Source: Brevundimonas sp.
Lineage (GTDB): Bacteria > Pseudomonadota > Alphaproteobacteria > Caulobacterales > Caulobacteraceae
Assembly: GCF_016463295.1 (NCBI RefSeq)
Contig: NZ_JAEMRO010000019.1
Location: 1-34,230 of the forward strand
Reading direction: 5' to 3'
DNA: 34,230 nt
Shown here in pieces: positions 14,866-22,070 of the stretch. Position 1 is the stretch's first letter. The number at the start of each line of letters is the position of its first letter. The position numbers and the translations under genes are program-made. Below the pieces are notes generated by a model, which saw nothing but the letters and a program-made list of their open reading frames with translations, was not told the origin of the DNA and searched no databases.

Positions 14866-16059
14866 CTAGTGACCGTGCTCGGCCTCGCCCTTGGCGAGTT
14901 CGGCTTTCAGGAGGAAGGCGTTGGCCCCGGCGATGCGTTCGGCCCCGGTTAGGCCGCTCAGGATTTCAGTGCGACCTCCCGCCTGCCGACCCGCAAGGAC
15001 CGGGACTGCGCGGAAACCTTCGGCGGTTCGCACGAACACGACGCTCGCGCCTTCCACCGTCTGGATCGCGTCTGATGGCACGGTTAGGCCGCTGACGACG
15101 CCCCCCGTCACTACCGTGCCTGACACCGCCGATCCGGCCGGCGGCAGACTGCCCCCGGACGGCCGGGCGCGTATTACGGTCCCTCCGCTCTCGGCACCGG
15201 CTCCGGCTGCGACGCCGGTGACGACGGCGTCGAACTCTCCGGCTGGTCCCTGCACCCGGACCGCGCTGCCCGCGCGAACCTGGGCGGCGAGCGCCGGCGG
15301 GGCGTTGAAGACGATCTCGACCCGCGCGGGGTTGGTGACCTCGGCGATCACCCCGCCCTGGGCGGCGAAACCGCCCGGCCCGACCTGGACGCTGGTGACC
15401 ACGCCCGAGATCGGGCTGGTCACGCTCAGCCGACCGGAGGCGTTGGGCGATCCGGCGGCTGAGGCGCGCGCGCGGGCGGCGCGGGCCGCCGCCTGGGCGC
15501 TGAGCGCCTGGGCATGGGCGACCTCGGCATCGCGGCGAGCCACGACGCCCTGATCGGCCAGACTCTCTTCGCGACTGTGCGCCTGTTCGGCGGCGATGGC
15601 GTTGGCCTGGGCCGCGTCTGCGTCAGCGCGAAGGCTGGCGGCGTCGCCGCTGACGAGGATGGCCAGCGACTGCCCGGCGCGCACGGATTGGCCCGGCGCG
15701 ACTAGAACCCGCTCGACCCGTCCGCCGACGGACGCCGCGACGGCAGCCCTGGCGTCGATCATCGGTTCAACCCGGCCCGACAGTCGGGTTTCGCCGCCGC
15801 CGCCGCCGGTTACGGCGACGATCGCGATGTTGGCGGCGGTTATCTGGGCCGCCGTCAAAACGACGACGCCTTCTTCGCCGCCCGCTTCCTCGCCCTCGGC
15901 GTGCTCGCCTTCCTCTTCGGAGTGTCCGGCCTCACCCTCCGCCGCCGGAGCCTCGGCGGGTGAGCGCGTCATGGCATAGAGCCCCGCGCCGCCCAGGACG
16001 ACGGCGGCGGCGACCCCGGCCATCAGCCAGGTCTTGTTGATCTGTGGTGTGCGTTTCAT
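14866..16059 (-). CDS. czcB: CzcB-type membrane fusion protein
   Basis: This 397-residue periplasmic adaptor has an N-terminal membrane anchor (about residues 11-30). A His/Glu-rich stretch (about 38-63) probably binds metal. The HlyD-type core has a lipoyl half-motif (GGRVERVLVAPGQSVRAGQSL), an Ala-rich coiled-coil hairpin around residues 135-195, and the second half (TSPISGVVTSVQVGPGGF). It bridges CzcA to the outer-membrane channel. The ATG overlaps the upstream czcC stop by 4 bp. Confidence 0.92.
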   Translation of the reverse strand: MKRTPQINKTWLMAGVAAAVVLGGAGLYAMTRSPAEAPAAEGEAGHSEEEGEHAEGEEAGGEEGVVVLTAAQITAANIAIVAVTGGGGGETRLSGRVEPMIDARAAVAASVGGRVERVLVAPGQSVRAGQSLAILVSGDAASLRADADAAQANAIAAEQAHSREESLADQGVVARRDAEVAHAQALSAQAAARAARARASAAGSPNASGRLSVTSPISGVVTSVQVGPGGFAAQGGVIAEVTNPARVEIVFNAPPALAAQVRAGSAVRVQGPAGEFDAVVTGVAAGAGAESGGTVIRARPSGGSLPPAGSAVSGTVVTGGVVSGLTVPSDAIQTVEGASVVFVRTAEGFRAVPVLAGRQAGGRTEILSGLTGAERIAGANAFLLKAELAKGEAEHGH

Positions 16060-17309
16060 AGCGATGTTCCAAACGGGGCGCGGCCTTGCAGGCGCGCGAG
16101 GTCGATTTCGGCTCGGACCCGCGCGAGGCGGGCGTCCACGGCGGCGTTGCGGGCGGCGATGAGGGCTGTGCGAGAAGACCGCAGTTCCAGTTGCGAGATG
16201 CGCCCCGCCTCGAACCCGATCCGCGAGAGGCGATAGGCTTCCTCGGCGGCCGTGACGCCGGCGTCACTGGCGGTGACGCGGCTGACGGACGCTCTGAGAC
16301 GTGCTTGCGCGGCGTTGCGATCCGCCTCGGCTTCCTGACGCGCGCCCATTAGACGGGCCTCGGCAGCGCGGAAGTCCGCCTGTGCGGCTTCGATATTGCC
16401 CCGGTTCCGGTCGAACAGCGGCAGAGGGACGCTGAGCCCGAACGTCAGTGCGGTCGCGTCCTCGGCCTCGTAGCGACGCACCCCGACCGAGGCGCGGACG
16501 TCGGGCCGGGCGCGGATGCGTTCGACCTCGATCCGGCTCTCGGCCGCTGCACGCTCGGCCTCGGCCACGCGAACCTGCGGCGTCGCGCCGGGCATCACGT
16601 CCGCTGCGGCGGGCACCCGGTCGATCAGGCTGTTGTCGATCGAGGTGACCGGGGTCGGCAGCATCGCCACGGCGGTCAGCCGCGCGAACGCCGCGTCCCG
16701 TTCCGCCTCGGCCTCGTCCAGGGTCGCGCGCGCAGCGGCGGCTTCGCTCTCGCCCTGGATGCCGCGCAGCAGGGGCTCGCGCCCTTCCTCGACCAGGATC
16801 AACGCCGCGCGGGTGTCGGCGATGGTGACCGTGAGGGCCTCCTCGGCCAGCAGGAACCGCCGCTGGGCGGCTTCCGCCTCGGCATAGACCAGGGCCAGCC
16901 TCGCACCCGCCTCGACGGTCGCCAGGTCACGCCTTAGTCCCGCCGTGCCGGCCTCGGCCCGCGCGACCTCGACCCGCGCGCCGCGCCGTCCCCAAAGTTC
17001 CAGGTCCTGGGACAAGGACAGGGTCGTTTCGGCGTTGTCGTAGCCGGAGAAGGGTCCGCTGCCGAACGCGTTCTCCGCTTCCAGCCCCAGTTCCGGGTTG
17101 GGGCGAACCCAAGCCTGACGGACCCTCGCCTCGGCCGCGTCGAGCAGAGCGCCGGCCTCCAGGGTCGTCGGTGTCAGGCCTATGCGTTCAAGCAGCGCCT
17201 CGAACGAGGGCGCGGGATCGGCCCAGGCAGGGCCGGTGACCGCTGTCGCCATCGCGACCACGGCGCAGCCGATCGCGAGACGCGACCGAGCAAATTTTAG
17301 GGGTGGCAT
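16056..17309 (-). CDS. czcC: CzcC-type outer-membrane efflux channel (TolC family)
   Basis: This 417-residue protein has a signal peptide ending near AWA30 and two long Ala/Glu/Arg-rich coiled-coil repeats, the TolC/OEP architecture. Recognisable phrases are RVRQAWVRPNPELGLEAEN near residues 62-80, SLSQDLELWGRRGARVEVARAE, and in the second repeat AEEAYRLSRIGFEAGRISQLEL. It forms the exit duct for CzcAB. It is coupled by ATGA to czcB and follows the His/Cys-rich small protein by 57 bp. Confidence 0.92.
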   Translation of the reverse strand: MPPLKFARSRLAIGCAVVAMATAVTGPAWADPAPSFEALLERIGLTPTTLEAGALLDAAEARVRQAWVRPNPELGLEAENAFGSGPFSGYDNAETTLSLSQDLELWGRRGARVEVARAEAGTAGLRRDLATVEAGARLALVYAEAEAAQRRFLLAEEALTVTIADTRAALILVEEGREPLLRGIQGESEAAAARATLDEAEAERDAAFARLTAVAMLPTPVTSIDNSLIDRVPAAADVMPGATPQVRVAEAERAAAESRIEVERIRARPDVRASVGVRRYEAEDATALTFGLSVPLPLFDRNRGNIEAAQADFRAAEARLMGARQEAEADRNAAQARLRASVSRVTASDAGVTAAEEAYRLSRIGFEAGRISQLELRSSRTALIAARNAAVDARLARVRAEIDLARLQGRAPFGTSL

Positions 17310-17366
17310 GTTCCATATCCCAGCAGTTCCAGACGATTGACGCGCGCCAAAAGGCGCAGGGCATCG

Positions 17367-17711
17367 TCAGGCTCTGGGAGGGCGTTCGAGACCGCTGGGC
17401 GCGCGAGACGCCAACGGCTCGTCGGCCGGGCGCAGCAGACTCGGCGCGACAGCCGCCGTCACAGCGACAGTTTGGGGCTGTGAAGGCATCGCGGTGCCGC
17501 TGTGGTGACAGTGGCCGTGCGAACAGATGGCATGGTCGTCGGGATCAGACGGCAGATCGCCACCGTCGTCTGCGACTGACGCCGCCGCATGAGCGGGTTC
17601 CAGTTCCACTGCGCAGGCCGCAGCATCGACGGTCGGGATCAGAACGAACACGGCGACGAACAGCGCAAAGAGCACCGCGATGAAAACATGCCTGTTCGCA
17701 ACTCGAACCAT
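17367..17711 (-). CDS. Exported His/Cys-rich small protein (CzcI-like position)
   Basis: This 114-residue protein has one N-terminal hydrophobic segment (RHVFIAVLFALFVAVFVLIPTVDA), an acidic stretch, and a striking metal-binding cluster HAICSHGHCHHS near residues 60-71. It lacks a domain I can name, but a small exported metal-binding protein just ahead of czcC is the position of CzcI, a modulator of czc expression. The ATG at 17711 has GGAG 6 nt upstream; the longer frame to 17744 is not needed. It is the first gene of the czc operon; no ECF-like motif is found upstream. Confidence 0.65.
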   Translation of the reverse strand: MVRVANRHVFIAVLFALFVAVFVLIPTVDAAACAVELEPAHAAASVADDGGDLPSDPDDHAICSHGHCHHSGTAMPSQPQTVAVTAAVAPSLLRPADEPLASRAPSGLERPPRA

Positions 17712-17831
17712 GCGGCTCCATAGCACGCCTTTAGGTAACAACAATGAACGCTTGGTCGCAGCACGTGCGTGGACGTTGTAACTGGCCCCATTATCTGGCG
17801 CATGGGGGATCTGAGGATTAGGCCTGTCTGC

Positions 17832-18134
17832 TCAGGAACGCCTGAAACCCGTCGGTTCGAAGTTTGGATCGATAAGGCGTGCGCCGACACCCATGTCGTC
17901 AGCATCAATGAAGGCTACGCCGGCACCTTCGAGGGTCGATCGCAGCAACTCGGCGTTCGGCCTGTAAACAGACATAAAATCTCGCGCGTTCTCCGCCTTC
18001 CGTACGGTGCCAAGAGCCAAGCCGGCTCGCTCGGCCAGTTCCGCAACCGACCAGTTTAGGAGGCCTCTCGCTGCTCGTAGTTGGGCCGGCGTGACAAGGA
18101 CGCCAAGCTGAATGTCACTCTTCTTTGCGGGCAT
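17832..18134 (-). CDS. XRE-family transcriptional regulator
   Basis: This 100-residue protein has a Cro/CI-type helix-turn-helix in residues 14-50 (TPAQLRAARGLLNWSVAELAERAGLALGTVRKAE) and a short C-terminal region (VYRPNAELLRSTLEGAGVAFI) with the conserved I/LRxxLExxGVxFI pattern common in these small regulators. It is divergent from the HNH-like gene. The 55-bp gap between them holds a perfect 9-bp inverted repeat, the likely operator. It probably controls itself and the HNH-like / 159-aa pair, in the manner of immunity or toxin-system regulators. Confidence 0.85.
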   Translation of the reverse strand: MPAKKSDIQLGVLVTPAQLRAARGLLNWSVAELAERAGLALGTVRKAENARDFMSVYRPNAELLRSTLEGAGVAFIDADDMGVGARLIDPNFEPTGFRRS

Positions 18135-18149
18135 TGTTGACCGTTAAGG

Positions 18150-18178
18150 CTATCGATGTCATATAGCATCATCGATAG
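18150..18178. promoter_or_regulatory. Inverted-repeat operator between XRE and HNH-like genes
   Basis: CTATCGATG (18150-18158) and its exact reverse complement CATCGATAG (18170-18178) flank an 11-bp AT-rich centre that includes CATATAG. Each arm holds an ATCGAT palindrome. The site fills the 55-bp divergent gap and ends 11 bp before the HNH-like ATG, so binding would block or gate both promoters. Confidence 0.7.
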
Positions 18179-18189
18179 AGGATGTGCTG

Positions 18190-18762
18190 ATGTACGGTGA
18201 TACCCTTCTTCCGGCGATTTGTCCGGATCACGGAACGCCCAAAAACCGGCAAGCGTGCGCAGGCTGCAACGCAGCATATATGCGCGACTATTTGCGCCGT
18301 CGCAGTCGCGAACAGCCGGAATGGGCGGTGCGCCACCGCGCGAAGAAGCGCGCGGAAAAGCTGCGCATCGCTTTCGACCTTCCTCTTCAGGCGGTCATCA
18401 TCCCGATCTTCTGTCCCGTGTTGGATGTCCGTTTGGTCATCGGGGAAGGTCGGCTCCCCGAATCCCCTTCGCTGGATCGCATCAACCCCAACAAGGGGTA
18501 CGTCGTTGGCAACTGTCGCGTGATCTCGGACAAAGCCAACCGCTTGAAGTCCAACCTCGATCTGATCGCGCTGAAAGCCCGGGCAAAGTTCGGACCGGCA
18601 GGCCTGCGCGGCGATTACGCCAAGGTCGTCGATTACGTCGAGCGCGAGGAAATCTTGGCTCAGGTCCGGCAGAAGGCTGCCGCCGGTGGCGGCGTGGCCG
18701 ACGATCTGGAGAAGGTCGCCGACTGGCTTGACCGTCGCTTCACCAACGGCCCGGTCCGCTAG
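18190..18762 (+). CDS. HNH-like endonuclease with N-terminal zinc-finger-like motif
   Basis: This 190-residue protein has an N-terminal C-x2-H ... C-x2-C (Cys11, His14, Cys23, Cys26), a basic helix, then from Cys75 a segment CPVLDVRLV ... SPSLDRINPNKGYVVGN ... VISDKANRLKS (about 75-121). That is the pattern of a family of phage-type HNH/His-Me-finger nucleases, although the canonical His is replaced by the SLDR form. It could cut DNA as a defence or homing nuclease. The start is ATG 18190 (GAGG upstream), preferred over GTG 18184. It is followed 3 bp later by a 159-aa gene and controlled from the inverted-repeat gap. Confidence 0.6.
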   Translation: MYGDTLLPAICPDHGTPKNRQACAGCNAAYMRDYLRRRSREQPEWAVRHRAKKRAEKLRIAFDLPLQAVIIPIFCPVLDVRLVIGEGRLPESPSLDRINPNKGYVVGNCRVISDKANRLKSNLDLIALKARAKFGPAGLRGDYAKVVDYVEREEILAQVRQKAAAGGGVADDLEKVADWLDRRFTNGPVR

Positions 18763-18765
18763 GCG

Positions 18766-19245
18766 ATGGGGCAATCAGTGAAAAGCCAGACCTCAGTCAC
18801 CCTGCTTCACACCGATTGCTTGCAGGCTGACGTCGCCTTGACCCCGCCGGGGCCAGGAGCATTCGCCGTCGTGTTGGTCGTTGAAGTCACCATCCAGAGC
18901 CCCTTCAACACCGAGACGATCTGTCTGCCGGAGGGGACGCCGCTGTTGGGTATCGCCCAGGTCAATGACCTTGCCGAAGCGGCTGACCTCCATCTCCGTG
19001 GGGAGCTGATGGATTCCGACCTTCGACTGGGCGTCGCAATGTTGCTCGGTCACCACCCTGCCGAACATGTCAACGATTCTGGCAGCGCCATGGTCCGAGC
19101 CGCCGTCGATGATTGGCTCGGCAAGAACACCGCCTTTATCTTCTGGCCACGGCCGGGCGACCCGGACAAGTCCGGTGAAGATGGCTTGTTCGCCGGGATG
19201 GCTCGCTCTTGGGCCGCGCAGAACTGCCCGACCAACCCTGTCTAG
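18766..19245 (+). CDS. Unknown protein (159 aa) downstream of the HNH-like gene
   Basis: The ATG is only 3 bp after the HNH-like stop, so the two are very likely co-translated. The protein is soluble and mixed alpha/beta, with a hydrophobic centre (GAFAVVLVVEVTIQSPFNTET) and the phrase AFIFWPRPGDPDKSGEDGLFAGMARSW near the C-terminus. I do not recognise a family. As partner of a putative nuclease it could be an immunity, specificity or accessory protein; this rests on position only. Its TAG shares CTAG with the convergent DUF3644 gene. Confidence 0.6.
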   Translation: MGQSVKSQTSVTLLHTDCLQADVALTPPGPGAFAVVLVVEVTIQSPFNTETICLPEGTPLLGIAQVNDLAEAADLHLRGELMDSDLRLGVAMLLGHHPAEHVNDSGSAMVRAAVDDWLGKNTAFIFWPRPGDPDKSGEDGLFAGMARSWAAQNCPTNPV

Positions 19246-20564
19246 ACTTCGCCTGCTGGTGGTCTTGGCGTGGCACGATAGCGATCTGGATTCTGTTGGC
19301 ATTCTTCGAAGACCCGATTGATCCACGGGTCGTACCAGCACCACTGCTTACCGACGACGACGGCCCCATAGCCCTTCGCTGGGTCCTTAGCGCCGAGCCG
19401 CTGCCACAGCCGCGTGTGGCTATCCAATGTGAAGCGGTTCCAGCCTTCAGCCCGGACCTTCGCCACGACTTCGGTAGGTAGATACTTGCGCTTCTCGACC
19501 TCCTTCAGCGCCATGCTGAACTTCTCTTCGACGTCGGAGCCGGGTGGCACGAGTTCGACGGCAAGGTCGGCGCCGGGGGCGCGGTTCGCCGTCTTGCGGA
19601 TCATGAAGACGCGATAGGCGAAGCGCGGATCGTCCTGCTGCTCAGGCGTCAGCTTCTGCTCGAAGCCCTCCATCATCGTCTCGACATGGCGGGGCAAGTT
19701 GCCGGCCTTCTTGAGCAGCGCACGCTGGTCCGGGCTGAAGGTGACGAACTGAAGCGCGATCGGCAGACGTCGTTCAAGAGCGTACTGAGCCCCGAACTGG
19801 CTCTTGATGACATCATTGAAGTTAATGCAGCAGGCCTGGAGTTTGGCGCTAACAGCGTCGTCGAGTCGGCTTGTCGAGCGATGCTCGATCTCGTGGCGCA
19901 GGTCGAGCAGGAAAAGCAGATTGTCTGCGGCCCCGCGCTCGACCGGGCATCGCGGGTGCTTCAGACACTGGGCCAGTTCCCAGTATTTGTCGGCTCCGTT
20001 CGGCGTCTTGAGGACGACCCTCTGGCCCGCTTCCGTCTTGGTATGTCGGTAGTCGATACCCTCGCGCTTGAACCAGGCGTGCAGCAAGTACGTCCAGGCG
20101 ATCACGGCCGTGACGATGAAAAGTTCGGTGCGGAACGTAAGACCCGCGCTGTTGAAGATGTGAACCGCTGCGATCATGGCCTCGCGCGCTTTGATCAGCA
20201 GTTCGTCGCCCTGGAGGCTGAGCCCCGTCTCGGGATCAACGTCGGGCCAACAGGCCAGGAAGGCGTCCAGGTCCTCGGCGGCCGCCGGCTTGACGGCAGT
20301 ATGCTTCTTTTTCGTACGGATTTCGGCGATGGCACGGTGGTTCACCGACCGGGTCGGGCGGGTGAAGTAGGCCAGGATGTCCTGATCGTTTGGCCATCGC
20401 CCATCGGCGATCATGGCCTTGATCAGCGCGATCTCCCACCGCTCCAGGGTGTTGCCCCGTCTGCGGACCGGCGATCGGTTGGCTGAGGCAGGCGCTGCGG
20501 CAGGGGCCGGCGCAGGTTCTGGCTTGGGCAAGGCGGGCGGCACTCGACCAGTGAACGGCGTCAT
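19242..20564 (-). CDS. DUF3644-domain protein
   Basis: This 440-residue protein has an N-terminal Pro/Ala-rich linker (1-35), a helix-turn-helix-like segment (about 40-80: WEIALIKAMIADGRWPNDQDILAYFTRPTRSVNHRAIAEIR), and a DUF3644-like helical core (about 110-260). The core contains AREAMIAAVHIFNSAGLTFRTELF, a motif LLDLRHEIEHRS and nearby buried helices. The C-terminal part has a repeated Trp-rich segment (GKQWCWYDPWINRVFEEC). DUF3644 proteins are common in defence islands and near restriction genes, and their activity is unknown. The start was chosen at ATG 20564, whose ATGA overlaps the upstream restriction-like gene; the longer frame to 20648 lies inside that gene. Confidence 0.75.
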   Translation of the reverse strand: MTPFTGRVPPALPKPEPAPAPAAAPASANRSPVRRRGNTLERWEIALIKAMIADGRWPNDQDILAYFTRPTRSVNHRAIAEIRTKKKHTAVKPAAAEDLDAFLACWPDVDPETGLSLQGDELLIKAREAMIAAVHIFNSAGLTFRTELFIVTAVIAWTYLLHAWFKREGIDYRHTKTEAGQRVVLKTPNGADKYWELAQCLKHPRCPVERGAADNLLFLLDLRHEIEHRSTSRLDDAVSAKLQACCINFNDVIKSQFGAQYALERRLPIALQFVTFSPDQRALLKKAGNLPRHVETMMEGFEQKLTPEQQDDPRFAYRVFMIRKTANRAPGADLAVELVPPGSDVEEKFSMALKEVEKRKYLPTEVVAKVRAEGWNRFTLDSHTRLWQRLGAKDPAKGYGAVVVGKQWCWYDPWINRVFEECQQNPDRYRATPRPPAGEV

Positions 20565-21103
20565 CCGGCGATCTCGGCGTCGGGCTGGCCCGCCATCCGG
20601 GTGTTGAGCCACGCCAGGGCCAGATCGCGGCGGCGATAAGCGCCCCACTTTGCGATCCCTTCGCGCTCGACGATGGGGAAGGTCGAGTAGATGTATCGGA
20701 TGTCGTCGCGGCTCTCGTCGCGGCCGGAAGCCCGATACAGCGGGCGGTCCCAGCGCTTGCTCTCAACCACCTCGAGGCCGTGAGCATCCCGACGCCACAT
20801 ATCGTCCTGGGCGTTGGCGGTGGCCTGGGCCTCGGCGAACAGCAAGCCGTCGGGAACGTCATCCCGGCCCGTGACCGTCAGGTTCTGCTGGCGTAGCGAG
20901 TCGGTCCAGCCGAGGGCTGTCAGCACCGGCCAGATGAAGTCGTCCTCGGTCTGGCTCTCGTTGGTGCGGGCGTTCTGAGGGAAGGCGACTGCGATCTCGT
21001 CCAGCCTGACGCGCAGGCCAGCTACGTCCACCGAGCGGTAGGCTGTTGTCTCCTTGATCGCCTCATCGAGGTAGTCGGTGCTGAAAAATGTGGAATCAGA
21101 CAA
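20561..21103 (-). CDS. Restriction-methylase-like gene reduced to N- and C-terminal parts
   Basis: This 180-residue protein joins two pieces typical of one very large Eco57I-type restriction-methylase. Residues about 49-127 (NESQTEDDFIWPVLTALGW, ... DVPDGLLFAEA, ... LEVVESKRWDRPL) are its N-terminal nuclease-like domain. Residues about 130-180 (RDDIRYIYSTFPIVEREG, ... YRRRDLALAW, ... AGQPDAEI) match its extreme C-terminal tail. The methyltransferase and target-recognition regions that normally separate them (of the order of 1000 residues) are absent. The frame stays open, so this is an in-frame internal deletion or a reduced protein. The start is TTG 21103 with AGGGGG upstream. It is coupled by ATGA to DUF3644. 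Confidence 0.65.
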   Translation of the reverse strand: MSDSTFFSTDYLDEAIKETTAYRSVDVAGLRVRLDEIAVAFPQNARTNESQTEDDFIWPVLTALGWTDSLRQQNLTVTGRDDVPDGLLFAEAQATANAQDDMWRRDAHGLEVVESKRWDRPLYRASGRDESRDDIRYIYSTFPIVEREGIAKWGAYRRRDLALAWLNTRMAGQPDAEIAG

Positions 21104-21543
21104 GCGCGGCCCCCTATGCCTGATCAATAGCCATCAAGGCCGGCTGTAGCAAAGACACCGGTGACGCCGTCTCGTTCTAGTTTCGAGTGTCCCACCATGG
21201 CTCAGTCACGTTTCGGGAGCGATATTCCGAGCCTATAATTTCCGGCATTTGCCAGTCCGGTCCCAAATCAGTGGCGGCTTGACCCAACTGGGGTCCGACG
21301 CGGACAAAAAATTTGAGGCAGCATGGCCATCATCCCATGGATTGCCGTGTGACGCCCCGAATCCAATGTTTGTAAGGGTTTGCTTAACGCCAAAGATGAC
21401 TCCTCATCTAATCAAAGTAGTCGTGGCCTTAACAGGTTGTTAAGGCTGAAAAAAATTATGTCTATCTTGGTTAAGGTTGGCCCAGACATTGCTGCCCCCA
21501 CCCTCGTCTCTGACACCCCGTCAGATCATACGAGGAACGAACC
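21104..21543. promoter_or_regulatory. Control region upstream of the excisionase/integrase operon
   Basis: These 440 bp have no convincing gene. The right half holds four TTAA words (21384, 21429, 21440 and 21471) and two GANTC sites (21359 and 21398). Two of the TTAA words form a perfect CtrA-type box. The decamer TTTCGGGAGC occurs at 21211-21220 and again at 23335-23344 beside the right attachment site, so it could be a recombinase or Xis arm site. Confidence 0.45.
21426..21446. promoter_or_regulatory. CtrA-type TTAA-N7-TTAA box inside an 8-bp inverted repeat
   Basis: GCCTTAAC (21426-21433) and GTTAAGGC (21439-21446) flank 5 bp and create TTAA-N7-TTAA at 21429-21443, the binding pattern of the cell-cycle regulator CtrA. 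It lies about 100 bp before the xis-like start. No T-tract follows on either strand, so a terminator is unlikely. Confidence 0.5.
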
Positions 21544-21777
21544 ATGCATTATCACTCTAACCCTGCCCGCCGTGTACATAACCGACCGCTGGATGTGCTG
21601 AAGGGGGCCGCCGCAATCGCCGAGTTCATCTTCGGGACGAAGCGCCGTCGTCGCGAAGTCTACTACCTCGTGGAACGTAACGGGCTTCCGCATTTCAAGA
21701 TGGGCACGATGATCTGCGCCCGCACGTCGACCATCGAGGCCTGGATTCAGAGCCAAGAAGCGGAGGTGAACCGCTAA
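21544..21777 (+). CDS. Excisionase/AlpA-like DNA-binding protein
   Basis: This 77-residue protein has the winged-helix pattern of Xis/AlpA proteins: GAAAIAEFIFGTKRRRREVYYLVERNGLPHFKMGTMICARTSTIEAWI (about residues 21-68), that is, helix-turn-helix, a Gly-Leu-Pro-x-F turn and a short wing. Such proteins bend the attachment site to favour excision and often regulate the integrase gene. GAGG lies 8 nt before the ATG. It is the first gene of a three-gene operon; its stop overlaps the next start (TAATG). Confidence 0.75.
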   Translation: MHYHSNPARRVHNRPLDVLKGAAAIAEFIFGTKRRRREVYYLVERNGLPHFKMGTMICARTSTIEAWIQSQEAEVNR

Positions 21778-22070
21778 TGCCCAATCACCCCTCACCTGCC
21801 GTCACGGTTTCTCGCAACCCCGGTATCGGGCGTCCGTGGGCCGTCTCCCTCGCTGCTCCGAACATTTTCGTTTGGCGCCTGTACGACAACTATCCGGATG
21901 CCTTCTCCGCCGCCCGCGCCCTTGCCGTCGGCAAGCTGGAAGAGGGTCAAGACTTCTCTGTCGCAATGGCCCAACTGCCTCACGACATCCCCGCAGTATC
22001 CGCGATCGAGGTCAGCATCGAACTGGCCGACGCGCTCTTGGCAGCCGCGCTGTCGAAGCAGGTGCCCTGA
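21777..22070 (+). CDS. Unknown protein (97 aa) between xis-like gene and integrase
   Basis: The ATG overlaps the xis-like stop and its own stop overlaps the integrase start (TGATG), so it is locked into the recombination operon. The protein is soluble, with one aromatic segment (NIFVWRLYDNYPDAFSAARALAVGK) and an Ala-rich C-terminus (SIELADALLAAALSKQ). I do not recognise a domain. Position suggests an accessory role in integration, excision or its control. Confidence 0.7.
   Translation: MPNHPSPAVTVSRNPGIGRPWAVSLAAPNIFVWRLYDNYPDAFSAARALAVGKLEEGQDFSVAMAQLPHDIPAVSAIEVSIELADALLAAALSKQVP

Noticed and set aside
21426-21446. Inverted repeat as a transcription terminator
   Set aside because: No T-tract on either strand after the stem; the TTAA-N7-TTAA reading is more specific.
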